The notes below the pieces were generated by a model. It saw only the letters and a program-made list of their open reading frames with translations. It did not search any database and had not been told where the DNA came from. A stretch of 64,000 bases of DNA from contig CAVTTR010000012.1 in the NCBI GenBank assembly GCA_963737745.1, forward strand, positions 524,109-588,108, in the 5' to 3' direction. Below are positions 8,428 to 16,808 of this stretch, piece by piece (position 1 is the stretch's first letter; each line of letters starts with the position of its first letter). Position numbers and translations under genes: made by a program. This DNA is from Bog-473 sp963737745 (GTDB taxonomy: Bacteria > Actinomycetota > Acidimicrobiia > Acidimicrobiales > RAAP-2).

Positions 8428-9045
8428 TCAGGGCGATAGCCGCTCGACAGTCCACCGGTCGGAGAGACGTTGATATCGAATCCGGTCGTGCAGGCGATTT
8501 GCACCTTCTTCCCAAAACTCAACAACGTCCGGCCGGATTCGATAGCCACCCCACCGATTGGGACGGGGCGGCCCCTCGGACTCAGAGAGGGCTTCGGTCA
8601 ATGCTGCTCTCCGCTGTTCGAGTACTGCACGCCCCTCTATGACCTGGCTCTGGTGGCTAACGACAGCACTCATGCGGGACCCCAGCGGCCGTGACTGCCA
8701 GTAGGCGTCTGACTGATCGTCATCGACCTCCTCAACCGCTCCGCTTACTCGCACCTGACGATGCGAAGGAAGGAGCCAATGGAAAAGTGCGGCGGCGAAC
8801 GGATTGGCCTTGAGTTCTCCGCCCTTGTCACTTTCACGGTCGGTGTAGAAAACGAGGCCTCTGTCGTCGATGCCTCGGAGCAACACCATCCGAGAGGATG
8901 GGTGCCCGGTGATCGTGACTGTCGCGAGTCCCATAGCTTCGGGCATAGGTTCACCTACCGCCCGCGCGGTCTCGAGCCACTCGGCCAGTTGGCTCAACGG
9001 ATGTGGCTCAACGAATGCTTCATCCATCCTCAGATTCTGCTTCAT
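8428..9045 (-). CDS. pdxH: Pyridoxamine 5'-phosphate oxidase
   Basis: A FMN enzyme that makes pyridoxal 5'-phosphate, the last step of vitamin B6 synthesis and salvage. Family signatures: MGLATVTITGHPSSRMVLLRG, FYTDRESDKGGEL (FMN phosphate binding), SRPLGSRMSAVVSHQSQVI and the C-terminal EFWEEGANRLHDRIRY with the substrate-binding Arg/His pair. At about 205 residues the length is normal. The ATG at 9045 is chosen; another at 9027 follows a closer AGG. Monocistronic by position. Confidence 0.93.
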   Translation of the reverse strand: MKQNLRMDEAFVEPHPLSQLAEWLETARAVGEPMPEAMGLATVTITGHPSSRMVLLRGIDDRGLVFYTDRESDKGGELKANPFAAALFHWLLPSHRQVRVSGAVEEVDDDQSDAYWQSRPLGSRMSAVVSHQSQVIEGRAVLEQRRAALTEALSESEGPPRPNRWGGYRIRPDVVEFWEEGANRLHDRIRYQRLSDRWTVERLSP

Positions 9046-9300
9046 GAACAAGGCCGTCCGGCGACTCGCCGTCGGGCCGGTTACGCGGGGCGTCGCGCTT
9101 CCTCGGCCCAGTGTCGAGCTGCGTCATCCGCAATGACGGAGCTATGGAATATGGAGGTGGGGATGTATGCGGTTGTCACCCCCGATCAGCGCCAGCCGGA
9201 CCTGCGCGACTACGGTCCCCCAAACCGGGCGTTGCAGCTGCAAGGATAAGTGATCGCGAATACGTGGGAAGGCGACTGACACTTTCTCGGTGGGGGTGAA

Positions 9301-9498
9301 ATGACCCGGCGAAAACGCAAAGATGGCGACATGGGGACGGACTACAGCGACCGGGCGTGGTGCCAGGTCGAGGACGAATGGCAACGCGTCCTGTGGGGCC
9401 TTCGAGACAAGGCCATTCGGAGCTTTGCCAGTGACGGACCCCTCAGCGACGAGGAGATCGAATTCTGCCGGATCGTGTTGCGGCAGACGAGACGTTAG
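9301..9498 (+). CDS. Small charged hypothetical protein (65 aa)
   Basis: The ATG at 9301 follows a G-rich stretch (GTGGGGGTGAA) that can serve as ribosome binding site. The product is basic at the N-terminus (MTRRKRKDG) and then forms a helix-rich segment with DRAWCQVEDEWQRVLW and LSDEEIEFCRIVLRQ. The amphipathic helices suggest a real soluble protein. No family is recognised and the neighbours give no hint. Confidence 0.4.
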   Translation: MTRRKRKDGDMGTDYSDRAWCQVEDEWQRVLWGLRDKAIRSFASDGPLSDEEIEFCRIVLRQTRR

Positions 9499-9633
9499 GT
9501 CCCTGCGGCCAAGTAGAACTCAGGCAGGACCGACGCTCACCCAGCGCGGCCCTGACACCTCGCGGCGCGGACGTGCAAGATTGTTGTGCCGGTGGGTGAA
9601 ACTCGAATCGAACCCATGAAGCCACGCCTTTCT

Positions 9634-9783
9634 CTACCGCGTTGCGTCATGGTCCTTTTCCGCTTGGATGCCTTCATCCGTAAGCAGGTGTTGCCAGTAG
9701 CCAAGGTATGTGGATTGCATGCCGGGCAGAGGTTGGCGCAGAACGATGGGTTGCGCGCAGATGCGACACATCAGGTCATTCAT
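9634..9783 (-). CDS. Possible small zinc-ribbon-like protein (49 aa)
   Basis: From ATG 9783 the product begins MNDLMCRICAQPIVLRQ and later has YWQHLLTDEG and KDHDATR. The CxxC near the start with a downstream His-rich end resembles half zinc ribbons of small actinobacterial proteins. No clear ribosome binding site is visible and the case rests on the motif alone. Confidence 0.35.
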   Translation of the reverse strand: MNDLMCRICAQPIVLRQPLPGMQSTYLGYWQHLLTDEGIQAEKDHDATR

Positions 9784-10065
9784 GGGGCGAGTCTTCCCCG
9801 ATACGCAACGACTGAAACGCTGAGCCTCGCTTTCGGAAGTTCGTATCAGAGCGCCGGCTCTCATAGCAAAGGCACCTTTTCGGGCCACGCGAACCCGTGG
9901 CGCTGATCAGCACTGGCGACTTGAGTAGCGAAGATCTCTTGGCGCTTATCCGAAATCTCGTCGAACGTAGCCTTCACAGTTGCCTTTCGGTTGCGGCCCG
10001 GTTGAAGAAGTGCTGCAACCCCCCATTAGTCCATTGACTCCGTGGGAGGCGTGAGGCATCGTCTC
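9784..10065. other. Leader region upstream of riboswitch; possible short ORF
   Basis: No recognisable gene. A 46-codon frame from GTG 9898 to a stop at 10036-10038 encodes an amphipathic stretch (LSSEDLLALIRNLVERSL), but it lacks a ribosome binding site and may be chance. The promoter for the riboswitch-controlled gene should lie here. Confidence 0.25.
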
Positions 10066-10152
10066 CGTCACAGCGATAAGGGCAACCCTCGAGCAGTGGG
10101 GGACGCAAAGCCACGGGGCCACTGGTCAGCCGGGCTACCGAACGAGCGGGGG
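10066..10152 (+). promoter_or_regulatory. Cyclic di-GMP-I (GEMM-I) riboswitch
   Basis: The conserved core of the class I c-di-GMP aptamer is present in order: ACAGCGATAAGGGCAACC, a short hairpin, GGGGACGCAAAGCCACGGGG, then the second helix and CAGCCGGGCTACCGAACG. ACGCAAAGCC with the flanking GGGCAACC and GGGCTACCG blocks is diagnostic for GEMM-I. It sits 90 bases before the start of an HD-GYP domain gene, the enzyme class that degrades c-di-GMP, so ligand feedback on its own turnover gene is the natural reading. Whether it switches transcription or translation cannot be told. Confidence 0.85.
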
Positions 10153-10238
10153 AAACGTTTCATGAGAATTATTCATGACTGGGTCGGGTCATGAGACGGA
10201 CTCACAGTGGACGGCGCCCTCGGGAAAGCAGGAATGGT

Positions 10239-12002
10239 ATGACGACAACAGAGCACTCTGCCGTCGATGTAAGTGACCGTAAGTCCAGTGAGGTGGCGGA
10301 TGGTGAGTGGCGGGCACACCCATTGGGTTCGCTGCTACTGCGCTCGATAATCGTCGTCATCCCGCTCGCCATAGCCAGCACGGCCGGACTGATGGTCGGC
10401 GGCAGTATTGGTGGCAACGGCATCCGCGCTGATGTGACGCGGGTGCTCGTCGCAGGAATCGTTTCGTTGGTGGCTTTCGTAATCGCCGAGCGCATCTCTC
10501 GGCGCTTTCTGCCATTAGCGATGTTGCTCAAACTAAGCCTGGTATTTCCCGATCAGGCACCATCCCGATTCTCGGTGGCGCTTCGCAGCACCAGCGTCAA
10601 GAAGTTGCAGCACTGGGCCAAAGCCGCCCAGGTGGATGAAGGGCCAGCCGCTCTTGCCGAAAAAGTCGTGACCCTGGCCACGGCGCTCAATACCCATGAT
10701 CGACGGACCAGAGGCCATTCGGATCGGTCGAGGGCCATGGCCGAACTGATCGCAACGGAAATGGGACTCACCGAGTCCGAGATCAACGAAGTGCGCTGGG
10801 GAGCCTTCCTCCACGACATAGGAAAGATTCTTGTTCCCGCCGCATTGCTCAACAAGCCCGGCAAACCTACAGCCAGCGAATGGGAGACATTGAAACGCCA
10901 TCCTGCGGAGGGAGGAAAGCTCGTCGAGCCACTTCGCGGATTCCTTGGCAGCGGAGTCGAAGCAGTCAGTGGCCATCACGAGAACTTCGATGGCACGGGC
11001 TATCCGCGAGGATTTGCCGGACATGACATTGCTCTGTCAGCCCGGATCGTCAGCGTGGCCGATTCGTTTGAAGTGATGACTGCCGTGAGGGCTTATAAGA
11101 AGCCTATGAAGGCGGCCGAAGCCCGCGAAGAACTAGCTCGGAACAGTGGCACCCAGTTCGATCCAAGCGTTGTGCGCGCTTTATTGAATGTATCGTTGGG
11201 CCGGTTGCACTGGACACTTGGCCTAGCGGCCTGGGTTGCCGAGATGCCATTTTTAACGGTTATTCCCCGTGCGGCGGCGCAGGCCGGTGCGTTCGCCGCG
11301 GGACCGACTGTCACCATGGCGGCGCTGTCGAGCGTCGCTACTATTTCATTGGGGACAGCCGTGGCTCCCATGGCAATGGCGACACCGCAAGGCCCTGCAC
11401 CCGAGAACCCAACCCACAGCGTGGTCGTCGCCGCGTCGACGACTCATGATCTCGCCAGTCCAACGACAGCTCCAGTTGTGACCCAAGGGCAGGCGGATGT
11501 TTCCGGCGAAAGCGGCATCGCCCCCGCTCCGACTTCATCAGGCGCATCCGGGGATCCAGCCAAAGCTCCCTCGACCACTACAACCACGTCGCCCGATATT
11601 GAGCCTTCCTACTCCGCAAATGCGATGCAGTCTCCCCCTAGCGCAACGACGAGTGCTGGCTCGAACTCAACCTCGCCCAGCACGACAACAACAACTACGA
11701 AGCCCACGCCACCGGCCCCGGCGCCCAAACCGACGCCACCGGCCCCCAAACCAGCTCCCCCGGCCCCGGCCCCTAAACCGACGCCACCGGCCCCCAAACC
11801 AACTCCACCGGCCCCGCCCCCTGCTTCGGCAACACCGGCAACGGCCCCCAAACCAACTCCACCGGCCCCCAACCCGACTCCACCGACGCCTGCGCCAACA
11901 CCCCCAGCCCCAACTTCAAATCCGGCGGGGGGCAATCCACATCAACCGGGCCAGACGGGTGACCCCCATCAGCCCGGTCAAACGGGCAATCCGCGTGGTT
12001 GA
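10239..12002 (+). CDS. Membrane HD-GYP-type phosphodiesterase with proline-rich C-terminal tail
   Basis: The start at ATG 10239 has AGGA eight bases upstream. Order of parts: a hydrophobic region with two membrane segments (LLLRSIIVVIPLAIASTAGL and VLVAGIVSLVAFVIAE), then an HD domain with HDRRTRGHSDR, FLHDIGKILVP (HD pair), HHENFDGTGYPRG (GYP motif) and RIVSVADSFEVMT. A further hydrophobic stretch (about 370-400) follows, then a Thr/Ser-rich linker and a low-complexity tail of PTPPAPxPK repeats from about residue 490. The enzyme should hydrolyse c-di-GMP in the cytoplasm. The tail would lie outside and could span the cell wall. A c-di-GMP-I riboswitch precedes it. Confidence 0.85.
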   Translation: MTTTEHSAVDVSDRKSSEVADGEWRAHPLGSLLLRSIIVVIPLAIASTAGLMVGGSIGGNGIRADVTRVLVAGIVSLVAFVIAERISRRFLPLAMLLKLSLVFPDQAPSRFSVALRSTSVKKLQHWAKAAQVDEGPAALAEKVVTLATALNTHDRRTRGHSDRSRAMAELIATEMGLTESEINEVRWGAFLHDIGKILVPAALLNKPGKPTASEWETLKRHPAEGGKLVEPLRGFLGSGVEAVSGHHENFDGTGYPRGFAGHDIALSARIVSVADSFEVMTAVRAYKKPMKAAEAREELARNSGTQFDPSVVRALLNVSLGRLHWTLGLAAWVAEMPFLTVIPRAAAQAGAFAAGPTVTMAALSSVATISLGTAVAPMAMATPQGPAPENPTHSVVVAASTTHDLASPTTAPVVTQGQADVSGESGIAPAPTSSGASGDPAKAPSTTTTTSPDIEPSYSANAMQSPPSATTSAGSNSTSPSTTTTTTKPTPPAPAPKPTPPAPKPAPPAPAPKPTPPAPKPTPPAPPPASATPATAPKPTPPAPNPTPPTPAPTPPAPTSNPAGGNPHQPGQTGDPHQPGQTGNPRG

Positions 12003-12120
12003 GACTCGGGCGATTTGCACGTTCCGCAGCCTCAGGATCTTGGCATCATCCTGGGATAATCAGAAGATCTACCGCCTCGACCGCGAAACCCTCTTCCGCC
12101 GAACCGTAGTCTCGGCAAGA

Positions 12121-12978
12121 TCAGCCTCGCGGGCCACCTGGCCACTTCAAGAGCGAACCGGCATCGACCCGGAGCTGCTGGCCGGTGACGTAACGGGACT
12201 CGTCGCTGGCGAAGAACAGAACCGCATTGGAGATGTCGACCGGCTCCACGTACGGGATGGGCATGGCTTGGAACATTACAAAGGCGGGGAGGACGTCCTC
12301 CCGAGTTGGGTGCTCGAGATCTGGCCGAAATGCGTGGTACAGCTCCTCGTTATGCAAAAGATGCGTATTGCAGTTCGTCGGGTGGATGGCATTCACCCGG
12401 ATCATCTTCGGCGCCAATACCAGGGCCATCTGCTCGCTGTAACTGACGAGGGTCTTCTTTGACCAGCCGTACCCATTGCCGCCATTGCCCAGGCTGCTCG
12501 TGGTGTTGTCCATCAGGCCAGCCGTAGAGCCGGTGATGACCACCGACCCACCGTCTTGTAAATGGGGGATCGAAACCGCCACCGTGTTCATGACGCCGAT
12601 GAGGTCCACATCGGTTGAATCGACGAAGTCCATCGGGTCGCCCGTACGGCCCATCGGGCAGATGCCGGCGTTGGCGACCACGGTGTCGAGATGCCCGAGC
12701 TCTCGGACACCCTCTTCTACCGCATTGCGCAGCTCATCGCGCTCTCGGACATCGGCCTGGCGTGACACAATGCGCCGGTCCAGCTGCTCGACCAAGCGGA
12801 CCGTCTCGGCCAGATCCTCCGGTGTCGCCAGGGGGTAGAGGTTCGAGGCAATCTGCTTGCACAGGTCGATCGCGATGATGTCCGCGCCTTCCTCAGCCAG
12901 GCGTACCGCGTGGCTCCGCCCTTGGCCGCGGGCAGCCCCGGTCACGAACGCAACCTTTCCTTCCATCCGTCCAGCCAT
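12121..12978 (-). CDS. Mycofactocin-coupled SDR-family NAD-dependent oxidoreductase
   Basis: A Rossmann short-chain dehydrogenase of 285 residues starting at ATG 12978 (AAGGAGG eight bases upstream). The nucleotide motif is VTGAARGQGRSHAVRLAEEGA, NAG is present, the active site is ITGSTAG with YGWSK, and the end is YVTGQQLRVDAG. The insertion after the second strand (DLCKQIASNLYPLATPEDL) is characteristic of the mycofactocin-associated subfamily, which holds NAD non-exchangeably and passes electrons to mycofactocin. No mycofactocin biosynthesis genes are in this window. Confidence 0.85.
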   Translation of the reverse strand: MAGRMEGKVAFVTGAARGQGRSHAVRLAEEGADIIAIDLCKQIASNLYPLATPEDLAETVRLVEQLDRRIVSRQADVRERDELRNAVEEGVRELGHLDTVVANAGICPMGRTGDPMDFVDSTDVDLIGVMNTVAVSIPHLQDGGSVVITGSTAGLMDNTTSSLGNGGNGYGWSKKTLVSYSEQMALVLAPKMIRVNAIHPTNCNTHLLHNEELYHAFRPDLEHPTREDVLPAFVMFQAMPIPYVEPVDISNAVLFFASDESRYVTGQQLRVDAGSLLKWPGGPRG

Positions 12979-13067
12979 CTGTGCACCCCTCCTTGATGGC
13001 ACCCATTCCTAGGGTGTCGATGGCCCTCACCATATACGCGGGGCGCTGGATACGGGAGAATAACGAA

Positions 13068-13412
13068 ATGCGGATTTGGGACGTGCCGCCCCGCCAGCTC
13101 TGTCGGCAACATTTGCTCGGTGAGCACCGAGAGCTGCACGGGCTCTGGAACATCCTCACGGTGCACAATGGCACGGGCGGGTACTCGCGCCATCCCGAAA
13201 CGCAGCGCTGGGTCGGCAAGACCGGGGCACTTTTCGAACGGCACGAACAACTGGTGGCCGAGATGCATCGGCGTGGATACCAGCACAAGTCGCCGTTGGA
13301 CCCGGCTGCGGCCACAGGCCCGCGCACCCAAGATGCGTTCATCGACTTCCCCGACGAACAAAAACGTGTGCTGACCATGAAACCCTGTGAATGCCTGCTG
13401 TCGGAAGAGTAA
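13068..13412 (+). CDS. Pyrimidine-dimer DNA glycosylase (T4 endonuclease V family)
   Basis: From ATG 13068 (GGGAG nine bases upstream) the protein is about 114 residues: MRIWDVPPRQLCRQHLLGEH, RELHGLWNIL, GYSRHPETQRWVGKTGAL and RHEQLVAEMHRRGYQH. This is the small helical fold of T4 endonuclease V, including the Glu of the GEHRELHG stretch that matches the catalytic Glu position. The T4 enzyme's nucleophile is the N-terminal Thr. Here the mature N-terminus would be Arg, so activity should be treated with care. The role would be excision repair of UV dimers. Confidence 0.75.
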   Translation: MRIWDVPPRQLCRQHLLGEHRELHGLWNILTVHNGTGGYSRHPETQRWVGKTGALFERHEQLVAEMHRRGYQHKSPLDPAAATGPRTQDAFIDFPDEQKRVLTMKPCECLLSEE

Positions 13413-13532
13413 GGGTCTTCGAGCTTGGCCGACCATGGAGATCTCAGGCGGCGTGGCACCTCATCGGCTGAACACCCAATCCCAGTTGCCCCACTCGCGG
13501 CTCGGGGAATCAAACACGATACCGTCTTGAGA

Positions 13533-13937
13533 ATGGCTACGTTCGTCTATGCAATCGACAAGCGGTACCTCCCTGTCTTGTTGCCTTTCTTTTTGCGACC
13601 GAAAAAGGACGGCGTCTCGATCACTGACGATGGCACGTTGGTTGCCACTTTCGGACTTCTTCGAATTGCTACGCCGCTGGCGAACGTCACTGGAGCACAC
13701 ATCACTCGGAACTACCGGTGGTGGACTGCCATTGGGATTCGCACATCACGCGCCGATGACGGGTTGACCTTTGGAACGAATCGCAACGGGGGCGTCTGCC
13801 TTCACTTTGCCGAGAAAGTGCCATCGCCACTCCGACGAGGCGGCCATTCAGCGCTCACTGTGACCGTGGCCGATTTAGAGGGACTGACAAGGGCACTCGG
13901 AGGAGCGACTGAAAGCCCAGGTACACCCGCGGTCTGA
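13533..13937 (+). CDS. Conserved actinobacterial hypothetical protein
   Basis: The ATG at 13533 gives 134 residues: ATFVYAIDKRYLPVLLPFFL, then DGTLVATFGLLRIATPLANV, YRWWTAIGIRTS, GLTFGTNRNGGVCLHFAEKVP and LTVTVADLEGL. A family with this pattern is common in mycobacteria and relatives and looks like a PH-like or related beta-rich domain: it compares a field value and ends with the TVTVADLEGL helix. No enzyme motif is present. It may be co-transcribed with the glycosylase 120 bases upstream. Confidence 0.6.
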   Translation: MATFVYAIDKRYLPVLLPFFLRPKKDGVSITDDGTLVATFGLLRIATPLANVTGAHITRNYRWWTAIGIRTSRADDGLTFGTNRNGGVCLHFAEKVPSPLRRGGHSALTVTVADLEGLTRALGGATESPGTPAV

Positions 13938-14177
13938 TCGGGAAACGTGTCCAAGGTCCCCCGTCAAAGAGGTCGCATAACGCTTGCCCATGCTCCGCTC
14001 ACTCGACGTTTGGGATGGTCGATGCATGTGATGGTCACTGAGCGTGTTTTCGGCCCCCCTCCCGGACCAGAACGACGGCGATATTGGTTCATGTGGTGGT
14101 CGAAAAAACTGGCAGAAGATCTCGCTCACGGGGGTAGATTGCCGCCAAGCGCATATTTCGAAAGGAACGGTGGAGGG

Positions 14178-14348
14178 ATGGCACACGAGACACACGAAAA
14201 TCACGAGGACCACGTGCACGGCCCCAACTGTGGCCATGAGTCTGTGCAACATGGGGACCATCTCGACTATCTCCATGACGGTCACCGTCACACGGAGCAC
14301 GAGGGGCACTGGGATGAGTGTGAGGTCGACGAGAATGCCGCTTCGTAA
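14178..14348 (+). CDS. His-rich small metal-binding protein (56 aa)
   Basis: Thirteen of 56 residues are His, in pairs and triplets such as HETHENHEDHVHG and DGHRHTEHEGH, with a CGH and a CE near the end. The ATG at 14178 is preceded by AAAGGA and GGAGG. Such proteins occur in actinobacteria near zinc or nickel genes and are thought to store or chaperone divalent metal. The open frame extends upstream to 13947, but that part shows no conserved features. Confidence 0.6.
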   Translation: MAHETHENHEDHVHGPNCGHESVQHGDHLDYLHDGHRHTEHEGHWDECEVDENAAS

Positions 14349-14540
14349 CCGTGCGGGCACGTCACCCACAGGACAGAGGGAGCTCGTCCTTTCGTCACAC
14401 AGTGAAATCGGCGGCTCGTAAGTCGAGCGGTCTATTAAAAGGGGATGAGCGCCTGGGCACCCTCTGTCCTATGCGAATATGCCTCGAGCAAGGCATCGAT
14501 GTTCCGCCAAGGCGAGAGGGCGCACGACCGTGGAGAATGG

Positions 14541-15110
14541 ATGACCAACGTCGATCCCGGCGCAACTGAAGGTCTCGCCGGCAGGAGACTGAGCAGAAAT
14601 GCCGTTACGGGTCACCTCCTGTGGGGACTTACTATCGGCGCCATTCTCATTTCCTTGGCCAGCCTTGGCATCGCCTCGTGGGCTCTATCGAGACATCCGC
14701 TCGAAGGTGCTGTCGGAGCTCGGGGCCCTGCTGGCCCTCAAGGAGCGACGGGCCCTCAGGGGGCTCAGGGGCCACCAGGTCCTGCAGGACCACAGGGAGC
14801 GACGGGTGCCGCCGGGGCGACAGTGAAGCTTGGTTCAAGCCGACTAATCACAGGACCTCTCGCGACCACAGTGCCCGATCCTCCAGTTGGGACCCTGTTG
14901 TCTGCGGTGGCGCAGTGCCCGGCGAATACCTTCCTGTTGAGCGGGGGGGCCATCGTTTCAACTACCTCTGGCACCAAGGCGGGTGTCACGCTCCAATCCT
15001 CAGCTCCAAGTCCCTCTTCATCTTGGCGGGCACTCGCCGCGGTAAAAGGGAAGGTGCCAGCCGGGCAATCGATGACTCTCCGCGCCTTCGCACTGTGTGG
15101 CGCACCCTGA
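14541..15110 (+). CDS. Membrane-anchored collagen-like (Gly-X-Y) protein
   Basis: The ATG at 14541 follows GTGGAGA. A single membrane segment (VTGHLLWGLTIGAILISLAS) is followed by about twelve Gly-X-Y triplets rich in Pro, Ala and Gln (GARGPAGPQGATGPQGAQG and on). A C-terminal globular domain of about 90 residues follows, with two Cys (AQCPANTFLLSGG and FALCGAP) that could form a disulfide. The topology puts the collagen rod and the globular head outside the cell. A homotrimeric surface protein is likely; the ligand is unknown. Confidence 0.75.
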   Translation: MTNVDPGATEGLAGRRLSRNAVTGHLLWGLTIGAILISLASLGIASWALSRHPLEGAVGARGPAGPQGATGPQGAQGPPGPAGPQGATGAAGATVKLGSSRLITGPLATTVPDPPVGTLLSAVAQCPANTFLLSGGAIVSTTSGTKAGVTLQSSAPSPSSSWRALAAVKGKVPAGQSMTLRAFALCGAP

Positions 15111-15407
15111 CCGTCTACCAGCTTCACGGCTCAAGCTTCCAGGCGGTGAGCGCATCATCTGGGCCTGAGACCGTCTCCGTTTGACGACCCCCTATGTGTC
15201 GGGAACGAACGTTCGGCATCAATCCCACTGACATGATGCCCTTGTCCAGCGGCGTCAGATTGCTCACGCCCATCCGGGCCAGTCCGCGCGAATTGTCTTA
15301 TCGCTGGTTATTGCCGGCCCGGTCGGCGGCCTTATGCAATCCCAGACGCGACGAAGGCGCCCCGAAGGACGCCCCCGTCGCTGTGGAATCACTGTTTCCT
15401 TAGGTTC
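15111..15407. other. Intergenic region, nothing recognised
   Basis: Nearly 300 bases between the convergent collagen-like gene and the small membrane gene. The short frames here lack ribosome binding sites and protein-like composition. No clear terminator with a T-run is visible. Confidence 0.4.
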
Positions 15408-15572
15408 TTACCATCGGTAGAAGTGGTGCCTCCCCGAAGATTCACCGCGCCCGAGTGCCCAGCCAGCGAGCCATAGGACCAGCAGCACGGCAGCGACGAT
15501 CCACAAAAAGTGAACCGTAAAACCAACGCCAAAAAAAATCAGAACAAGTAATAGTGCGAGTAGAAGAACCAT
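15408..15572 (-). CDS. Small hydrophobic membrane protein (54 aa)
   Basis: The start ATG at 15572 has AAGGAGA eight bases upstream. The sequence is two hydrophobic helices (VLLLALLLVLIFFGVGF and FLWIVAAVLLVLWLAG) and a polar end GESSGRHHFYRW. This matches the short actinobacterial family usually called hydrophobic protein, induced under stress in some species. It is ten bases downstream of the gene at 15583-15834 and probably forms an operon with it. Confidence 0.75.
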   Translation of the reverse strand: MVLLLALLLVLIFFGVGFTVHFLWIVAAVLLVLWLAGWALGRGESSGRHHFYRW

Positions 15573-15582
15573 CAGCTTCTCC

Positions 15583-15834
15583 TTACCTGTACGTGTCTTC
15601 GCGCTGAATGACATTTCCCCGGCCGTCGTCGATAACGGTACGACGTCTGCCAGTGTTTGCGATCGCAATGGCAATGAGCGACAGAACTGCTCCCACCGCG
15701 CCCACAATCATCAGTATCACCCCGATGGTGTGCACGTTGAAGTTCGTTGTGGTCACAGAAACTGCGAATCGCAGGATTGCCCCCACTGCGAAGACCACGA
15801 TGCTTGCTACTAAACCACCACCACTAACAACCAT
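15583..15834 (-). CDS. DUF6458-like small membrane protein (83 aa)
   Basis: Two membrane helices, GGLVASIVVFAVGAILRFAV and TIGVILMIVGAVGAVLSLIA, are separated by TTTNFNVHT. The end is basic and polar (NTGRRRTVIDDGRGNVIQ). This layout matches the actinobacterial DUF6458 family. A GGAGG site precedes the ATG at 15834 (AGAAGGAGGG). First gene of a two-gene unit with the hydrophobic protein downstream. Confidence 0.75.
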   Translation of the reverse strand: MVVSGGGLVASIVVFAVGAILRFAVSVTTTNFNVHTIGVILMIVGAVGAVLSLIAIAIANTGRRRTVIDDGRGNVIQREDTYR

Positions 15835-15929
15835 ATTGTTCCCTCCTTCTAGGGTGATGGACTTTTACCCACAAGAATCAAGGAGAAACAGCGGTTCGGG
15901 ATTCAGGATCATCAAGCCAGGTCACGACG

Positions 15930-16463
15930 GCCTCAATTGGCATTGCCGCTGGCAAATGAAGCCGGAATGGGGACCAGCGGCAGCCATGTGGTGAACATAT
16001 CCTGCACGGCCCTGTAGTCCTTGTGGATCAGGTTGCCGGGCTGATGAGGGACCATCGGAAACCGGATAGACAATCCGGGGAAACTTGAGGGGATAGCAAA
16101 ATCCCCGATGGTCCAAGGATTTGGCTCATCAGATCAGGTAGTGGACCCAGAAACGGGATCTTGTTGAAATTCAGGGTCACTCAAAATCTGCCGGTAACCC
16201 GTATCGGTGGATGCGTCACGCATCCGAATCGCCCTGATTGGTGCTTTCGGTCGTGCCGACAGAGGATCCTCCCTTTGCTCCAGCCAACCCGCGCTCTGAA
16301 GACGGCCGAGCGCCGATCGGCCGAGGGTCAGCACCCACTCAGGCTGCAGAAGCCCGCGCATAAAGACGTAGCCGTCGACCGCGATGCGCTCCCGTAGGGC
16401 CGCCGGATCTCCCCACAGGGCTCTGGAGTCCGTCAACTCGGCTGAAGTCTCTGTGAGGCCCAT
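15930..16463 (-). pseudogene. Phytanoyl-CoA dioxygenase family, multiply frameshifted
   Basis: Fragments in three frames read as one Fe(II)/2-oxoglutarate oxygenase: an N-terminal part with VDGYVFMRGLLQ and GRLQSAGWL, then GFCYPLKFPRIVYPV, then LIHKDYRAVQDMFTTWLPLVPI. The last piece holds the H-x-D iron-binding pair (HKD). At least three shifts occur between 16180 and 16030, and a stop at the end of the third piece removes the C-terminal His and Arg ligands. It is therefore unlikely to be functional. Confidence 0.65.
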
Positions 16464-16679
16464 TAAGCGGGGTGATGGTTCCGCTTCTCATGGGAAACGA
16501 CTCTCTAGACTCCGAAGCCTGCTGGCAGAGAAAGTCCGGACAAAGCCATCCATGAGGAGCGGCCTTGGCTCTGGCGACCCGCTTGTAGAAAAACGCCGGA
16601 ACTTGGAACGCTCGAGGAGAGACGGTCGTGGGTGACCTCTTGATTGTTTCGTCGACGTCAGCTGGGTAACTCTTATGTC

Positions 16680-16808
16680 ATGCCCAACTCCGAAGAAGTC
16701 AAGCAACAGACCAAGGATGACGAAGAACTGCCCGAAGAAGGAAACGACCAGGCCTACACCGAAAATGAAACAGGAACGAAGGATGGCCGCGTCCCGTCTG
16801 ACGAATAA
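16680..16808 (+). CDS. Possible very acidic small protein (42 aa)
   Basis: A short frame from ATG 16680 to TAA 16806-16808 begins MPNSEEVKQQTKDDEELPE and has about thirteen Asp or Glu and almost no hydrophobic residues. The composition is like intrinsically disordered small proteins. There is no clear ribosome binding site, so it could be chance. Confidence 0.3.
   Translation: MPNSEEVKQQTKDDEELPEEGNDQAYTENETGTKDGRVPSDE

Noticed and set aside
9590..9625. CTCGAATCGAACCC-like sequence suggesting a tRNA T-arm
   Set aside because: No matching acceptor stem, anticodon arm or D-arm can be folded on either strand.
11700..11910. Short tandem DNA repeats that could be a CRISPR or minisatellite
   Set aside because: The repeats are in frame and encode the PTPPAPxPK tail; there are no unique spacers of constant length.
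11609..11935. Gly/Val/Ala-rich open frame on the minus strand
   Set aside because: It is the antisense of the proline-rich repeats of the HD-GYP protein; low-complexity shadow.
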